Shown here: positions 1-5,988 of the stretch, piece by piece
Layout of the letters: each line of letters starts with the position of its first letter
How positions within the stretch are numbered: position 1 is the first letter of the stretch
Source: Planctomycetota bacterium
GTDB taxonomy: Bacteria > Planctomycetota > Planctomycetia > Pirellulales > Pirellulaceae
DNA length: 6,247 bases
NCBI GenBank assembly: GCA_024274855.1
Contig: JAJSAJ010000440.1
Coordinates: forward strand, 1 to 6,247
Direction of reading: 5' to 3'
Position numbers and translations under genes: made by a program
Notes under the pieces: model-generated
The model's input: only the letters and a program-made list of their open reading frames with translations
Told to the model about the DNA's origin: nothing
Database searches by the model: none

Positions 1-30
1 CCTGCGTTATTTTGTCCTGCGTTATTTTGT
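1..30. repeat. 15-bp tandem repeat, two exact copies
   Basis: The unit CCTGCGTTATTTTGT occurs twice back to back at 1-15 and 16-30, and the following bases (CTTGGG) depart from the unit. The array begins at the window edge, so more copies may lie to the left. It lies downstream of the permease stop codon, outside any gene. AT-rich units of this kind (ACAAAATAA on the other strand) resemble intergenic repeats I associate with planctomycete genomes, but that link is from memory and not tested. Confidence 0.8.
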
Positions 31-79
31 CTTGGGCGAATCCCCTCTGATCCTCCACGCCGCGAAGGTGCCCCGATTC

Positions 80-100
80 TCGTGCTTCGTTTAAGCACGG
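80..100 (-). terminator. hairpin over the permease stop codon, possible terminator
   Basis: CGTGCTT (81-87) and AAGCACG (93-99) form a perfect 7-bp stem around a 5-nt loop, with a further T-G wobble pair outside. The stop codon of the minus-strand permease (91-93) falls in the loop and first stem base. No run of T follows on the minus strand, so this is not a canonical intrinsic terminator. It could still stop transcription or protect the 3' end of the mRNA. Confidence 0.4.
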
Positions 101-1395
101 TCCTCGGGTTGTTCCATACGCCGATTGGGGAAGAAGACGGCCAGCAGAATAACACAGACTGCACAAATGGCCGCACAGCTTAGCCAGATGCTCGGCCAGT
201 CTCGCTCGACCGTATCTTTAACGGTTGTTGTGAATATTTCGCCAATCTGCCCGCTGATCAAGCCGCCGAAGAAGAACCCCAGAGACAAGATGAAGGTGCC
301 GTAAAGCGTCTGCATACTGCCGCGAACGTCCCGGGGTGCGATTCGATCGACATAGATGAACCCGACGGCCAGAAAACACCCAAAACAGAAACCGTGTAGC
401 GTCTGGCCAACTCCAGCCAGCACCAGCATCTGGCCGGGCGATAGACCGAGCTGAAAGACCACCGCGAAAAGCAAACATCGAACGAGATACGCCATCGCTC
501 CGAGCATCAAAGTCCCTTTGAACCCGAGCCGTTTGATCAACAGCCCGAGAACCGCAAGCACGCCCAATTCGCAAATTTGGCCCAACGAGCTGATGCTCTG
601 CTCGTACGCGCCCCAGTCACCTGCATCCAGAATCGATCGCAAAAACGGACTGTTCCACACGACGACAAATTGGTGGGCAATGGCAATCAGGAAGCTGACA
701 ATTATCAGAACCAGAAAGTCCCGCTGCCGAACCATGGCCATCACAACTCCGGGTGCGTAAGTGCTGCTCTTGCCGGGATCGGGAGGCGTGTGCGGCAAAC
801 TGAAGCAGTACACCCCCATCACAATGCCCGCGATGCCCGAAAAAATGAAGACAATGCTGCGTGCATTATCCAAAGCAGCATCATGAAGATTGTACAACCA
901 CCAGAACTCAATCAAGTAAGCCGGGACAATGTAACCCAACGTCCCACATGCTCGGATCCACGGGAACTCCATATCACTGTTCTTCAAATGCTGAAAAGCC
1001 AATGAATTGGTCAACATCATCGTCGGAACGTACAGCACCGAATAAATGGTACCTAGACTGATGACCACCCAGACGTCTTTTTGGTAGGCGAGTATCAGCA
1101 TCAATGCCCCAGCCGCCAAGTGACAGAAACCCATAACTCGCTCTGTTGCGAAAAGACGATCAACTAATTGTCCGAATATGAACGGTGCCAGAATGGGCCC
1201 AACGGCCAGGGCCGAACTGAAAACACCAACCTGTATCGGCGTGAATCCCAACGACCGCCCTACGTAGACCGAGACAACGGGCAAATAGGCCCCTTGCACG
1301 AAATACTGCAGAAACATCATGATCGAGAGACGCGAGAGCATCAAAGGCGAAGAATAGAGTGGCGTCGTGGCGAGCGATTCCTTAACCTGTGTCAT
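91..1395 (-). CDS. MFS permease, nucleoside:H+ symporter (NupG/YegT) type
   Basis: A 434-residue inner-membrane transporter of the major facilitator superfamily, probably importing a nucleoside or similar small solute with protons. Successive hydrophobic segments run through the whole chain, consistent with 12 helices. It shares with E. coli YegT, as I remember that sequence, LTNSLAF (129-134), FPWIRACGTLGYI (144-156), LPHTPP near 200-205, LGQICE (271-276), KRLGFK (288-293), LHGF (333-336) and YVDRIAP (348-354). These are features of the Nuc_H_symport family rather than of sugar or drug exporters. The length is normal. The frame is open upstream to 1602, but I chose the ATG at 1395 because AGGAG lies 10 nt before it and because homology begins here; the upstream extension is Arg-rich and looks non-coding. 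The neighbouring gene is divergent. The substrate cannot be fixed from sequence. Confidence 0.88.
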   Translation of the reverse strand: MTQVKESLATTPLYSSPLMLSRLSIMMFLQYFVQGAYLPVVSVYVGRSLGFTPIQVGVFSSALAVGPILAPFIFGQLVDRLFATERVMGFCHLAAGALMLILAYQKDVWVVISLGTIYSVLYVPTMMLTNSLAFQHLKNSDMEFPWIRACGTLGYIVPAYLIEFWWLYNLHDAALDNARSIVFIFSGIAGIVMGVYCFSLPHTPPDPGKSSTYAPGVVMAMVRQRDFLVLIIVSFLIAIAHQFVVVWNSPFLRSILDAGDWGAYEQSISSLGQICELGVLAVLGLLIKRLGFKGTLMLGAMAYLVRCLLFAVVFQLGLSPGQMLVLAGVGQTLHGFCFGCFLAVGFIYVDRIAPRDVRGSMQTLYGTFILSLGFFFGGLISGQIGEIFTTTVKDTVERDWPSIWLSCAAICAVCVILLAVFFPNRRMEQPEDRA

Positions 1396-1405
1396 GGGTA
1401 TCGAG

Positions 1406-1410
1406 CTCCT
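1406..1410 (-). promoter_or_regulatory. ribosome binding site of the permease
   Basis: AGGAG on the minus strand, 10 nt before the ATG at 1395. It decides the start in favour of 1395 over the longer open frame that reaches 1602. Confidence 0.7.
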
Positions 1411-1578
1411 GAGAATTTGCTTGCAGGCCGGCACTTGTTTGATGTAGGGTGAGACAAACGAGCTTCGCGGGTCCTGACGCCTTCGACGCACACAAAAGCA
1501 AGCTCCGGTAGACCAGTACCCTCGGTCACCCTCCTTTGCCCAACCCGTGAGCGTCACCCGCACATATGGCTTGATATG

Positions 1579-1732
1579 CGTTACCGTTGGCCTTGATCGC
1601 AATCCGGTCCAGCAGCAGGCAAACAGGTCCCGGCTGCAGTTCCAAACCTCTTGTAGCGTCCGGGATTACGCCATGTCCCGCTCGGCAAGCGGGACCTACC
1701 TGGACCACCTTACGATCAATGCCGTTACCGTT
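1579..1732. repeat. direct 10-mer pair bracketing a hairpin-bearing segment
   Basis: CGTTACCGTT occurs at 1579-1588 and again at 1723-1732, each copy preceded by ATG or ATGC and by GAT a few bases further left. The 134 bases between them contain the hairpin at 1675-1695. The arrangement could be a decayed target-site duplication around a small inserted element, or two pieces of one degenerate repeat. There are no clear terminal inverted repeats, so an insertion is only one possibility. Confidence 0.4.
1675..1695. repeat. 8-bp stem hairpin of an intergenic repeat
   Basis: GTCCCGCT (1675-1682) and AGCGGGAC (1688-1695) are perfect inverted repeats around the 5-nt loop CGGCA. The flanks (GCGTCCGGGATTACGCCAT before, CTACCTGG after) resemble a short repeat that I recall from planctomycete intergenic DNA. 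It lies between two divergent promoter regions, so it is unlikely to be a terminator of either flanking gene. Confidence 0.6.
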
Positions 1733-1895
1733 CTATCACATGAAGTCCCACTTGGCTACTGAGACCAGATTGGTTATGAATCGATCCGCCCAGATTTGGA
1801 TGACCGATCGCACGTCGCGGGCATTGGGACAGCGACGGCGAAAATCCCCACCACTGGTTGCGTGCGCTGGAACGTGGTGGATCACGCCGATTTCC

Positions 1896-3554
1896 ATGAC
1901 TTGGCAATTGTCGATCAATGCAGCTGGCTTCTTGTTTTCACATTGCTGCCTGAGAGGTTCGACAGCCTCTTGGCGAATCGCAACTTTCGCCACGGTGGTT
2001 GCAGCCGGATTGATGCCCCACGCGGGACTCTTCGGTGCCGGCCGGGCCACCCCCGTGGAAACCACCCCGCCGAGCTCCATGCCGATTCCGACCGAGCGCC
2101 AGGCGAAGCTGTCGAACTCGGAAATGCTTGCGCTGATCCACCGTCTGGATTCGGCGCGGTTCGACCTACGCAACCGGGCGACACGAGATCTGGTCGCTCA
2201 GGGAGATGCCGCCATTCCCTTCCTGGTCGACGCGTTGGGACAATCGTCGCGTGAGTTGCAGTTTCGTGTCGGTGAACTCTTGAAGCGGTACTATGCCTTC
2301 GATGATGTGGCCCCGTTTCTGATTCGAGCCATGGAGCAGCCTCATGGTCGGCTCGCTCGATCCATTTTGCGAAACCGTGTTGTGCAGTATGTCGATCAAG
2401 CGTGTGGGATGGAGCATGCGGATCAGCTCTTTAAGTTCTGGGGGATCAAGGTCCAGACATTCCGCCTGGATGTAATCGATGCATTTAACCATTCACGCAG
2501 TTGTGCTGACGCGGCGCGAGCTGTGCAGCCGCTGCTGAATCTTGGCGAAAAAACAGTGCGGTTCCGAGAGACGGTCGAGCGTCTGAAAGGGCTCTCGATG
2601 CCCTACCAGCATCAATACAGCTCGGGGCATGTCATTGCAACGACCATGGCGAGCGGTCTTCGGCACAATCGCTCGGACCTGATCTCCTTTGCCCAAAGCT
2701 ATTTGAGCGCCTTTGAAAAACTGGCTCGCGATATTGAGCGCGCCAGCTCGTCTCGGCATGCGGTGCGCAAAGAAGTTTCGGAGCGAGCGGAGTACTGCCA
2801 CGGTGCCGCTCGATATCTGATTGCCATCATGGCTCCGGAATCGCCGGAACGTAAAGTACTGATTCAGCGGGTTGGAGTCCGGCCCGAACAGTTGCGAGAT
2901 GTCTTCTGCCAAGGACTCGCGTCGCCTGATCGCAAGGCCTGCTACCAGAATGTTGGGAAGGTCCATATCGCGGACATGCTTACTGAGCTGCTCATCGGCT
3001 GGGACAATGTACCAACCGACGGTATCGTGGACCAGCTTGTCCAACGCGTCGCCCTGACGGTTTACAACGGTGACAAGCCGAAAGCTCTTGGACTGCTTGA
3101 CGCCCTGCAAGCATGCAAGGAACTGCCGCAACACCAGCTCGATCTGCAGCAAGGACTTGGCAAGCAGCTTGCAAAATCCTTGGCCACGGCCGCGTCACAA
3201 TCTACGAATTATCGGTCCTATTACCCCGTACGTGCCATGCACAATCAAATGCTGGCGCTGGCCGATATGGGCATCTTGTCCGACAACGAAGCGTTTCCAA
3301 ATAGCCTTGTTCAACGCTGCCTGGAAAAACCTCCCGACAGTATCTCACCGGAACGCATGCTAGCGCTGGAACGCTACGTGCGAATCCTGAAACGGCTTCG
3401 CAAGGCAAACCCCGCACTCGACCAGCCTGCGGTCCGCCGCCTGCTGTTGACCATGCGAGATAATCTGACGTCGCATCCGGAATTGCTGATCGCCGGATTA
3501 AAACAGGCGGAACAACGATTCGGTCCCATCCAAAACGGACATACAAAACAATAG
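1896..3554 (+). CDS. exported HEAT-repeat protein, planctomycete type
   Basis: A 552-residue protein of unknown specific function if started at the ATG at 1896. Residues 26-50 contain WR, then a hydrophobic run (IATFATVVAAGLM) and small residues (AGLFGAGRA), which fits a secretion signal, so the mature protein probably acts in the periplasm or at the envelope. Residues 75-145 contain a HEAT-like helical pair: LIHRLDSARFDLRNRATRDL, then QGDAAIPFLVDAL, then a further helix ending VGELLKRYYAF. This is the common planctomycete pattern of a segment that is checked for 'damage' to neighbouring residues by alternating Arg/Leu helices, and usually mediates protein binding. The rest (150-552) is helical, basic and without catalytic motifs that I recognise. 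The frame is open back to 1587, with further ATGs at 1776 and 1800; none has a Shine-Dalgarno sequence. CTG at 1950 would give a more compact signal peptide. The start is therefore uncertain, the body secure. Confidence 0.75.
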   Translation: MTWQLSINAAGFLFSHCCLRGSTASWRIATFATVVAAGLMPHAGLFGAGRATPVETTPPSSMPIPTERQAKLSNSEMLALIHRLDSARFDLRNRATRDLVAQGDAAIPFLVDALGQSSRELQFRVGELLKRYYAFDDVAPFLIRAMEQPHGRLARSILRNRVVQYVDQACGMEHADQLFKFWGIKVQTFRLDVIDAFNHSRSCADAARAVQPLLNLGEKTVRFRETVERLKGLSMPYQHQYSSGHVIATTMASGLRHNRSDLISFAQSYLSAFEKLARDIERASSSRHAVRKEVSERAEYCHGAARYLIAIMAPESPERKVLIQRVGVRPEQLRDVFCQGLASPDRKACYQNVGKVHIADMLTELLIGWDNVPTDGIVDQLVQRVALTVYNGDKPKALGLLDALQACKELPQHQLDLQQGLGKQLAKSLATAASQSTNYRSYYPVRAMHNQMLALADMGILSDNEAFPNSLVQRCLEKPPDSISPERMLALERYVRILKRLRKANPALDQPAVRRLLLTMRDNLTSHPELLIAGLKQAEQRFGPIQNGHTKQ

Positions 3555-3630
3555 GCGATCCAACGGCACAAGATCCCAACGCAAAAAATCGTAACCCTTC
3601 ACGGAATGTAGGCCGCCGGTTCGCTTCCAA

Positions 3631-3708
3631 GGGGGCAGACGCATTTTCGGCGACAAGATGCGTTCGCGTAAAGAAACACTTTCTCCGCCGAAAATTGCGT
3701 CAGACCCC
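3631..3708. repeat. 78-bp imperfect inverted-repeat element between convergent genes
   Basis: GACGC plus ATTTTCGGCG (3638-3652) pairs with CGCCGAAAAT-T-GCGTC (3686-3701): ten perfect pairs, a one-base bulge, then five more. Beyond a short mismatch the outer ends are GGGGG (3631-3635) and CCCC (3705-3708). The 33-nt centre contains a minor hairpin, AGAAA-CAC-TTTCT (3672-3684). The unit sits between the ends of the HEAT gene and the PrsW gene. It may be a REP-like or MITE-like mobile sequence, and its stem could also terminate transcription from both sides, although no T-run follows either arm. Confidence 0.65.
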
Positions 3709-3733
3709 AGCGGCGTGAACGGCTACAAAAAAG

Positions 3734-4513
3734 CTACCAGGGATTGTGGCCGGTCAGTTCAACGATCGTGACCAGCCCGTTGTACAGACCGTGTGTGATC
3801 ATCGCTCCGACAATCCACGGCGCGGCAACGCGAATCTTGGGCGGGACTCGTTGTCTGATTCCCGCGGACCACATACGCACCAAGCCAATGCCGGCCAGAA
3901 GTGAACAGGTGACATGTAATACAACACAGACCGTCCAACGCACGACAATCAAAAACGGCGAAGGATTGGCGATATAAACCGACAGATACATGACATTTTC
4001 GATTGCGGAAAACGCAAGCCCGCCCGCCAGGCAACAGAGTAGAATCTGAAACGGCGACCGGAATAAATAGGGCCGCTTCTCGACCACCCAAAGGGCAACC
4101 GCGATCTTCATGGTATCTTCCACGACCGGTGCGACCACGGCAATCAACAGGATTCCCCATGCGTGGAAGAGTGTCGAGCGAATGAGCGCGCCAAGAATCG
4201 CCCATGGTCCCGCCGCAAGTATGACCAGAATCGTGACTCTCCACGTCGTACCGACGGACGTCGTCTCAATGCGCCAAGAAAGCCAGTCGGCGTATGTCAA
4301 TCGAGGCGAGTCCGAATCGGATGTCAACTCGGTCGATAGTGCGGGTTCATCCCAAACGGAATACTGTACCGCATCATCCACGTTGGCCCGCGCCGCCTCC
4401 AATCGCAAGACTCGTTTCGCCTCCACTTCGCTCGGGTCGACCGAGTGGGCTCCACGACGCATATGGGGCTCTCGAAAAACAGATGAATCGGAGTCAGCTT
4501 CAGAATCGGACAT
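3734..4513 (-). CDS. PrsW-family intramembrane metalloprotease homologue
   Basis: A 259-residue membrane protein resembling PrsW (peptidase family M82, distantly related to CPBP/Abi proteases). Characterised PrsW in Bacillus cleaves the anti-sigma factor RsiW within or near the membrane. Residues 1-85 are polar and acidic (Ser, Asp, Glu-rich) and probably cytoplasmic. At least five hydrophobic segments follow, near 93-112, 119-144, 153-181, 187-213 and 229-253. The family motifs are visible: APVVEDTMK (128-136; E132, D133), AFSAIENVMY (167-176; E172, N173), H200 in a helix and HGLYN (241-245). These are the expected acidic and His ligands of a metal site. The second acidic residue of the first motif is Asp where Glu is usual. 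The ATG at 4513 lacks a Shine-Dalgarno sequence; ATG at 4462 is an alternative. No sigma or anti-sigma gene is nearby, so the substrate is unknown. Confidence 0.75.
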   Translation of the reverse strand: MSDSEADSDSSVFREPHMRRGAHSVDPSEVEAKRVLRLEAARANVDDAVQYSVWDEPALSTELTSDSDSPRLTYADWLSWRIETTSVGTTWRVTILVILAAGPWAILGALIRSTLFHAWGILLIAVVAPVVEDTMKIAVALWVVEKRPYLFRSPFQILLCCLAGGLAFSAIENVMYLSVYIANPSPFLIVVRWTVCVVLHVTCSLLAGIGLVRMWSAGIRQRVPPKIRVAAPWIVGAMITHGLYNGLVTIVELTGHNPW

Positions 4514-4977
4514 GCCAGATCACGCTATGGTGCGAGCATCCCCCCGCGCCACCTACCAGGAAAACGTGCAAAATTCAGCCGTTTGCAGTAGCCATCGATG
4601 TGTCTGTCTTCTGCGCCGACGGCAAATAAAGGACGATTTGGCCAGAAGGTACCAGAGACAACAGAGAGGAGTGCTCTTTGTTTCCTTCGTCTTCCTCCGG
4701 TTCAATCTTCACGACGTTAGGATTCGCCAATCAATAACTGTCGCCCTCTTCCGCGTACAGACCCCCATGGGCTCGTCCCATGGGTGAAAGAGTCTCGCCG
4801 CTAAGGACTGTCGCCCTCTTCCGCGTACAGACCCCCATGGGCTCGTCCCATGGGTGAATGAGTCTCGCAGCTAAGGAGGCTCGCCGCACGAACGCCCCCC
4901 AGTAAACGTGACAACCATTGATCCGCCGGTCCTTAGCCATGTCGTTTTCATAATGGACAGATACGCGTGGCACTCTC
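4514..4977. other. 464-bp non-coding stretch with tandem repeats
   Basis: No supportable gene. The part from about 4645 to 4700 is a purine/pyrimidine-biased tract (ACCAGAGACAACAGAGAGG followed by TTCCTTCGTCTTCCTCCGG) of the kind I associate with planctomycete intergenic DNA. Positions 4737-4876 hold two 70-bp tandem units described separately. A minus-strand open frame of 93 codons over 4731-5012 runs through both units, and its peptide simply repeats the unit in translation, so I treat it as accidental. Confidence 0.6.
4737..4876. repeat. two 70-bp tandem repeat units with internal hairpins
   Basis: Unit one is 4737-4806 and unit two 4807-4876; they differ at only two positions (GTGAAAGAG versus GTGAATGAG, and CTCGCCGC versus CTCGCAGC). 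Each contains CCCATGGG twice, separated by CTCGT (4764-4784 and 4834-4854), which can fold into an 8-bp stem with a 5-nt loop. Because CCCATGGG is itself a palindrome, the two copies can pair in either arrangement. GAGGCTCGCCGC at 4876-4887 matches GAGTCTCGCCGC of unit one at 11 of 12 positions and may be the remnant of a third unit. The array lies upstream of the PrsW gene and downstream of the YbjQ pair. Confidence 0.85.
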
Positions 4978-5466
4978 TCATGGTGACTGTGCTGCATTAT
5001 AAGCCGTAGCACTTGCCAGAATGGCCGACATCACTTTTTGATTCTTGCGATTGCCATTGCTCACACCGCTGCCGCCGATATCAGCCGTTTCGAGCCGCAG
5101 GTTGCATATGGCATTATAGCCTTCACGCTGCGCCTGCTCCAGAATTCGCAGCGTCGCTTCACGCCGCGCCCGAACGATCATTGTCTCGTAACTCAACACT
5201 TCGCCGCCGAAAATATTCCGCAACCCTGCCAGAAAAGACTTCAGATAGTCCGTGGCAATAACGGCTTCACCAACCAACATACGTGGAGGCTTCTCGCCAA
5301 ATACGTAGGAAGGAAAAGACTTCAACTGGGTGACCAACATGTCTTGGCATAACTGTTCGCGTCGATCCAGTTCCTGAAAGTGCCGTTTTTCTCGCGAACG
5401 GCCGACAAACCATCCCAGTGCGAGTAAGACAAGAGGCGTACCGATCCCGATAATCAAGTCTAACAT
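4978..5466 (-). CDS. membrane-anchored YbjQ/UPF0145-domain protein
   Basis: A 162-residue protein with an N-terminal membrane segment (residues 2-22, IIGIGTPLVLLALGWFVG) followed by a charged stretch (RSREKRHFQELDRREQ) and a YbjQ-type domain at about 62-130. Diagnostic residues are LVGEAVIATDYLKSFLAGLR (64-83), then GGEVLSYE (87-94), then an RARREATLRILEQA helix and GYNAICNLRLET. The family (PF01906) is labelled 'putative heavy-metal-binding', but its real function is not established. The usual protein is about 105 residues and has no anchor, so this is an extended, tethered form. The open frame extends upstream to 5535, but I chose ATG 5466 because GGGAGAG precedes it and the anchor begins here. 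Its neighbour upstream is a second YbjQ gene. The tail after residue 140 is unassigned. Confidence 0.8.
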   Translation of the reverse strand: MLDLIIGIGTPLVLLALGWFVGRSREKRHFQELDRREQLCQDMLVTQLKSFPSYVFGEKPPRMLVGEAVIATDYLKSFLAGLRNIFGGEVLSYETMIVRARREATLRILEQAQREGYNAICNLRLETADIGGSGVSNGNRKNQKVMSAILASATAYNAAQSP

Positions 5467-5470
5467 CGAT

Positions 5471-5477
5471 CTCTCCC
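5471..5477 (-). promoter_or_regulatory. ribosome binding site of the anchored YbjQ gene
   Basis: GGGAGAG on the minus strand; its GGAG core is 6 nt before the ATG at 5466. It favours this start over the upstream in-frame ATGs reaching 5535, whose peptide is Arg/Cys-rich and unlike the family. Confidence 0.65.
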
Positions 5478-5595
5478 AACACACCTTCCTGCAAACACGT
5501 CTGTTCCGACATGGTCGGCGTCCCATTCGCGCCATTCTCCAGCATGCCGAACCAGCCCCATCCTGCCAAATCAGTCAGAGTGCCGTAGCGCAAGG

Positions 5596-5925
5596 CTAGC
5601 CATCGCGGCCGGGTTGAAGCACGACCGCTGTGCCATACGCATACAACTCGGCCGCACCAGCTGTTACCGCGCTGGTCGTAAACCGAACGTTCACAACCGC
5701 ATTGGCCCCCAGTTGCTCGGCCTGACCCAGCATACGCTCAACGGCTTGGCGACGCGATTCGGTTAACAACTCCGTGTACCCCTTCAGCTCACCGCCAACC
5801 AGGTTCTTGAAGCTGGCGGCGATGTCACGCCCCGCGTGCTTCGCGCGCACCGTATTTCCCTGCACCAAACCTTTGATCTCAACGATTCGATAGCCGGCCA
5901 CAGTCTCCGTATTCGTCACAATCAT
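5596..5925 (-). CDS. YbjQ/UPF0145-family protein, classical short form
   Basis: A 109-residue soluble protein that covers the whole YbjQ family (PF01906) at its usual length. Visible landmarks are VAGYRIVEIKGLVQGNTVRA (9-28), AGRDIAASFKNLVGGELKGY (31-50), the helix TELLTESRRQAVERMLGQAE and LGANAVVNVRF (72-82), ending in the typical strand YAYGTAVVL. It is cytoplasmic, with no signal or anchor. The function of the family is not established despite the 'heavy-metal-binding' label, and I see no Cys or His cluster here that would bind a metal. The ATG at 5925 has AAGGA 7 nt upstream. The anchored paralogue follows 129 nt downstream on the same strand, so the two are probably co-transcribed and may form mixed assemblies; that is inference. 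Confidence 0.88.
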   Translation of the reverse strand: MIVTNTETVAGYRIVEIKGLVQGNTVRAKHAGRDIAASFKNLVGGELKGYTELLTESRRQAVERMLGQAEQLGANAVVNVRFTTSAVTAGAAELYAYGTAVVLQPGRDG

Positions 5926-5932
5926 GCGAAAG

Positions 5933-5937
5933 TCCTT
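5933..5937 (-). promoter_or_regulatory. ribosome binding site of the short YbjQ gene
   Basis: AAGGA on the minus strand, 7 nt before the ATG at 5925, at ideal spacing. Confidence 0.7.
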
Positions 5938-5970
5938 ATTCGTTTGTGTTGTACAGTCCTCCCCGAACCG

Positions 5971-5988
5971 CTCCGGAATAATCCGGGG
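5971..5988 (-). promoter_or_regulatory. hairpin in the leader of the short YbjQ gene
   Basis: CTCCGGA (5971-5977) pairs with TCCGGGG (5982-5988) around the loop ATAA: seven pairs, one of them a G-T wobble. It lies about 45 nt upstream of the start codon and would be in the 5' untranslated leader if transcription starts further upstream. No T-run follows on the minus strand. It might end an upstream transcript or stabilise the mRNA; the role is unknown. Confidence 0.35.

Larger units (their letters stand above)
1396..1895. other. divergent intergenic region with repeat-derived sequence
   Basis: About 500 bp between the permease start and the probable start of the HEAT-repeat gene. Both strands have open frames, but none has a ribosome binding site or recognisable protein content. 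The part around 1579-1732 holds a strong hairpin and a pair of direct 10-mers (listed separately) and looks like a planctomycete-type intergenic repeat; in translation it gives the Arg/Pro/Gly-rich peptides typical of such DNA. Promoters for both divergent genes should lie here, but I cannot point to a convincing -35/-10 pair. Confidence 0.55.

Noticed and set aside
1396..1602. Extension of the permease frame upstream of 1395
   Set aside because: The added 69 residues are Arg/Cys-rich, do not resemble the transporter family and have no ribosome binding site, while AGGAG precedes the ATG at 1395.
1526..1708. Small minus-strand frame of 60 codons across the hairpin repeat
   Set aside because: It reads straight through the intergenic repeat, so its peptide is a by-product of that repeat.
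2493..3152. 219-codon minus-strand frame inside the HEAT-repeat gene
   Set aside because: It is fully antisense to a gene with clear HEAT pattern and signal peptide, and its peptide shows no family resemblance.
4110..4787. 225-codon plus-strand frame antisense to the PrsW gene
   Set aside because: The opposite strand carries the recognisable PrsW motifs. This frame is low-complexity (Ser/Arg-rich) and runs into the tandem repeat.
4737..4876. CRISPR array
   Set aside because: The 70-bp units are contiguous with no unique spacers, there are only two of them, and no cas gene is present.
4731..5012. 93-codon minus-strand frame across the 70-bp units
   Set aside because: Its peptide repeats itself only because the DNA does; there is no ribosome binding site or known fold.
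5267..5593. 108-codon minus-strand frame overlapping the anchored YbjQ gene
   Set aside because: It overlaps the YbjQ coding sequence in another frame and has no homology signal; the gap 5467-5595 shows no separate gene.
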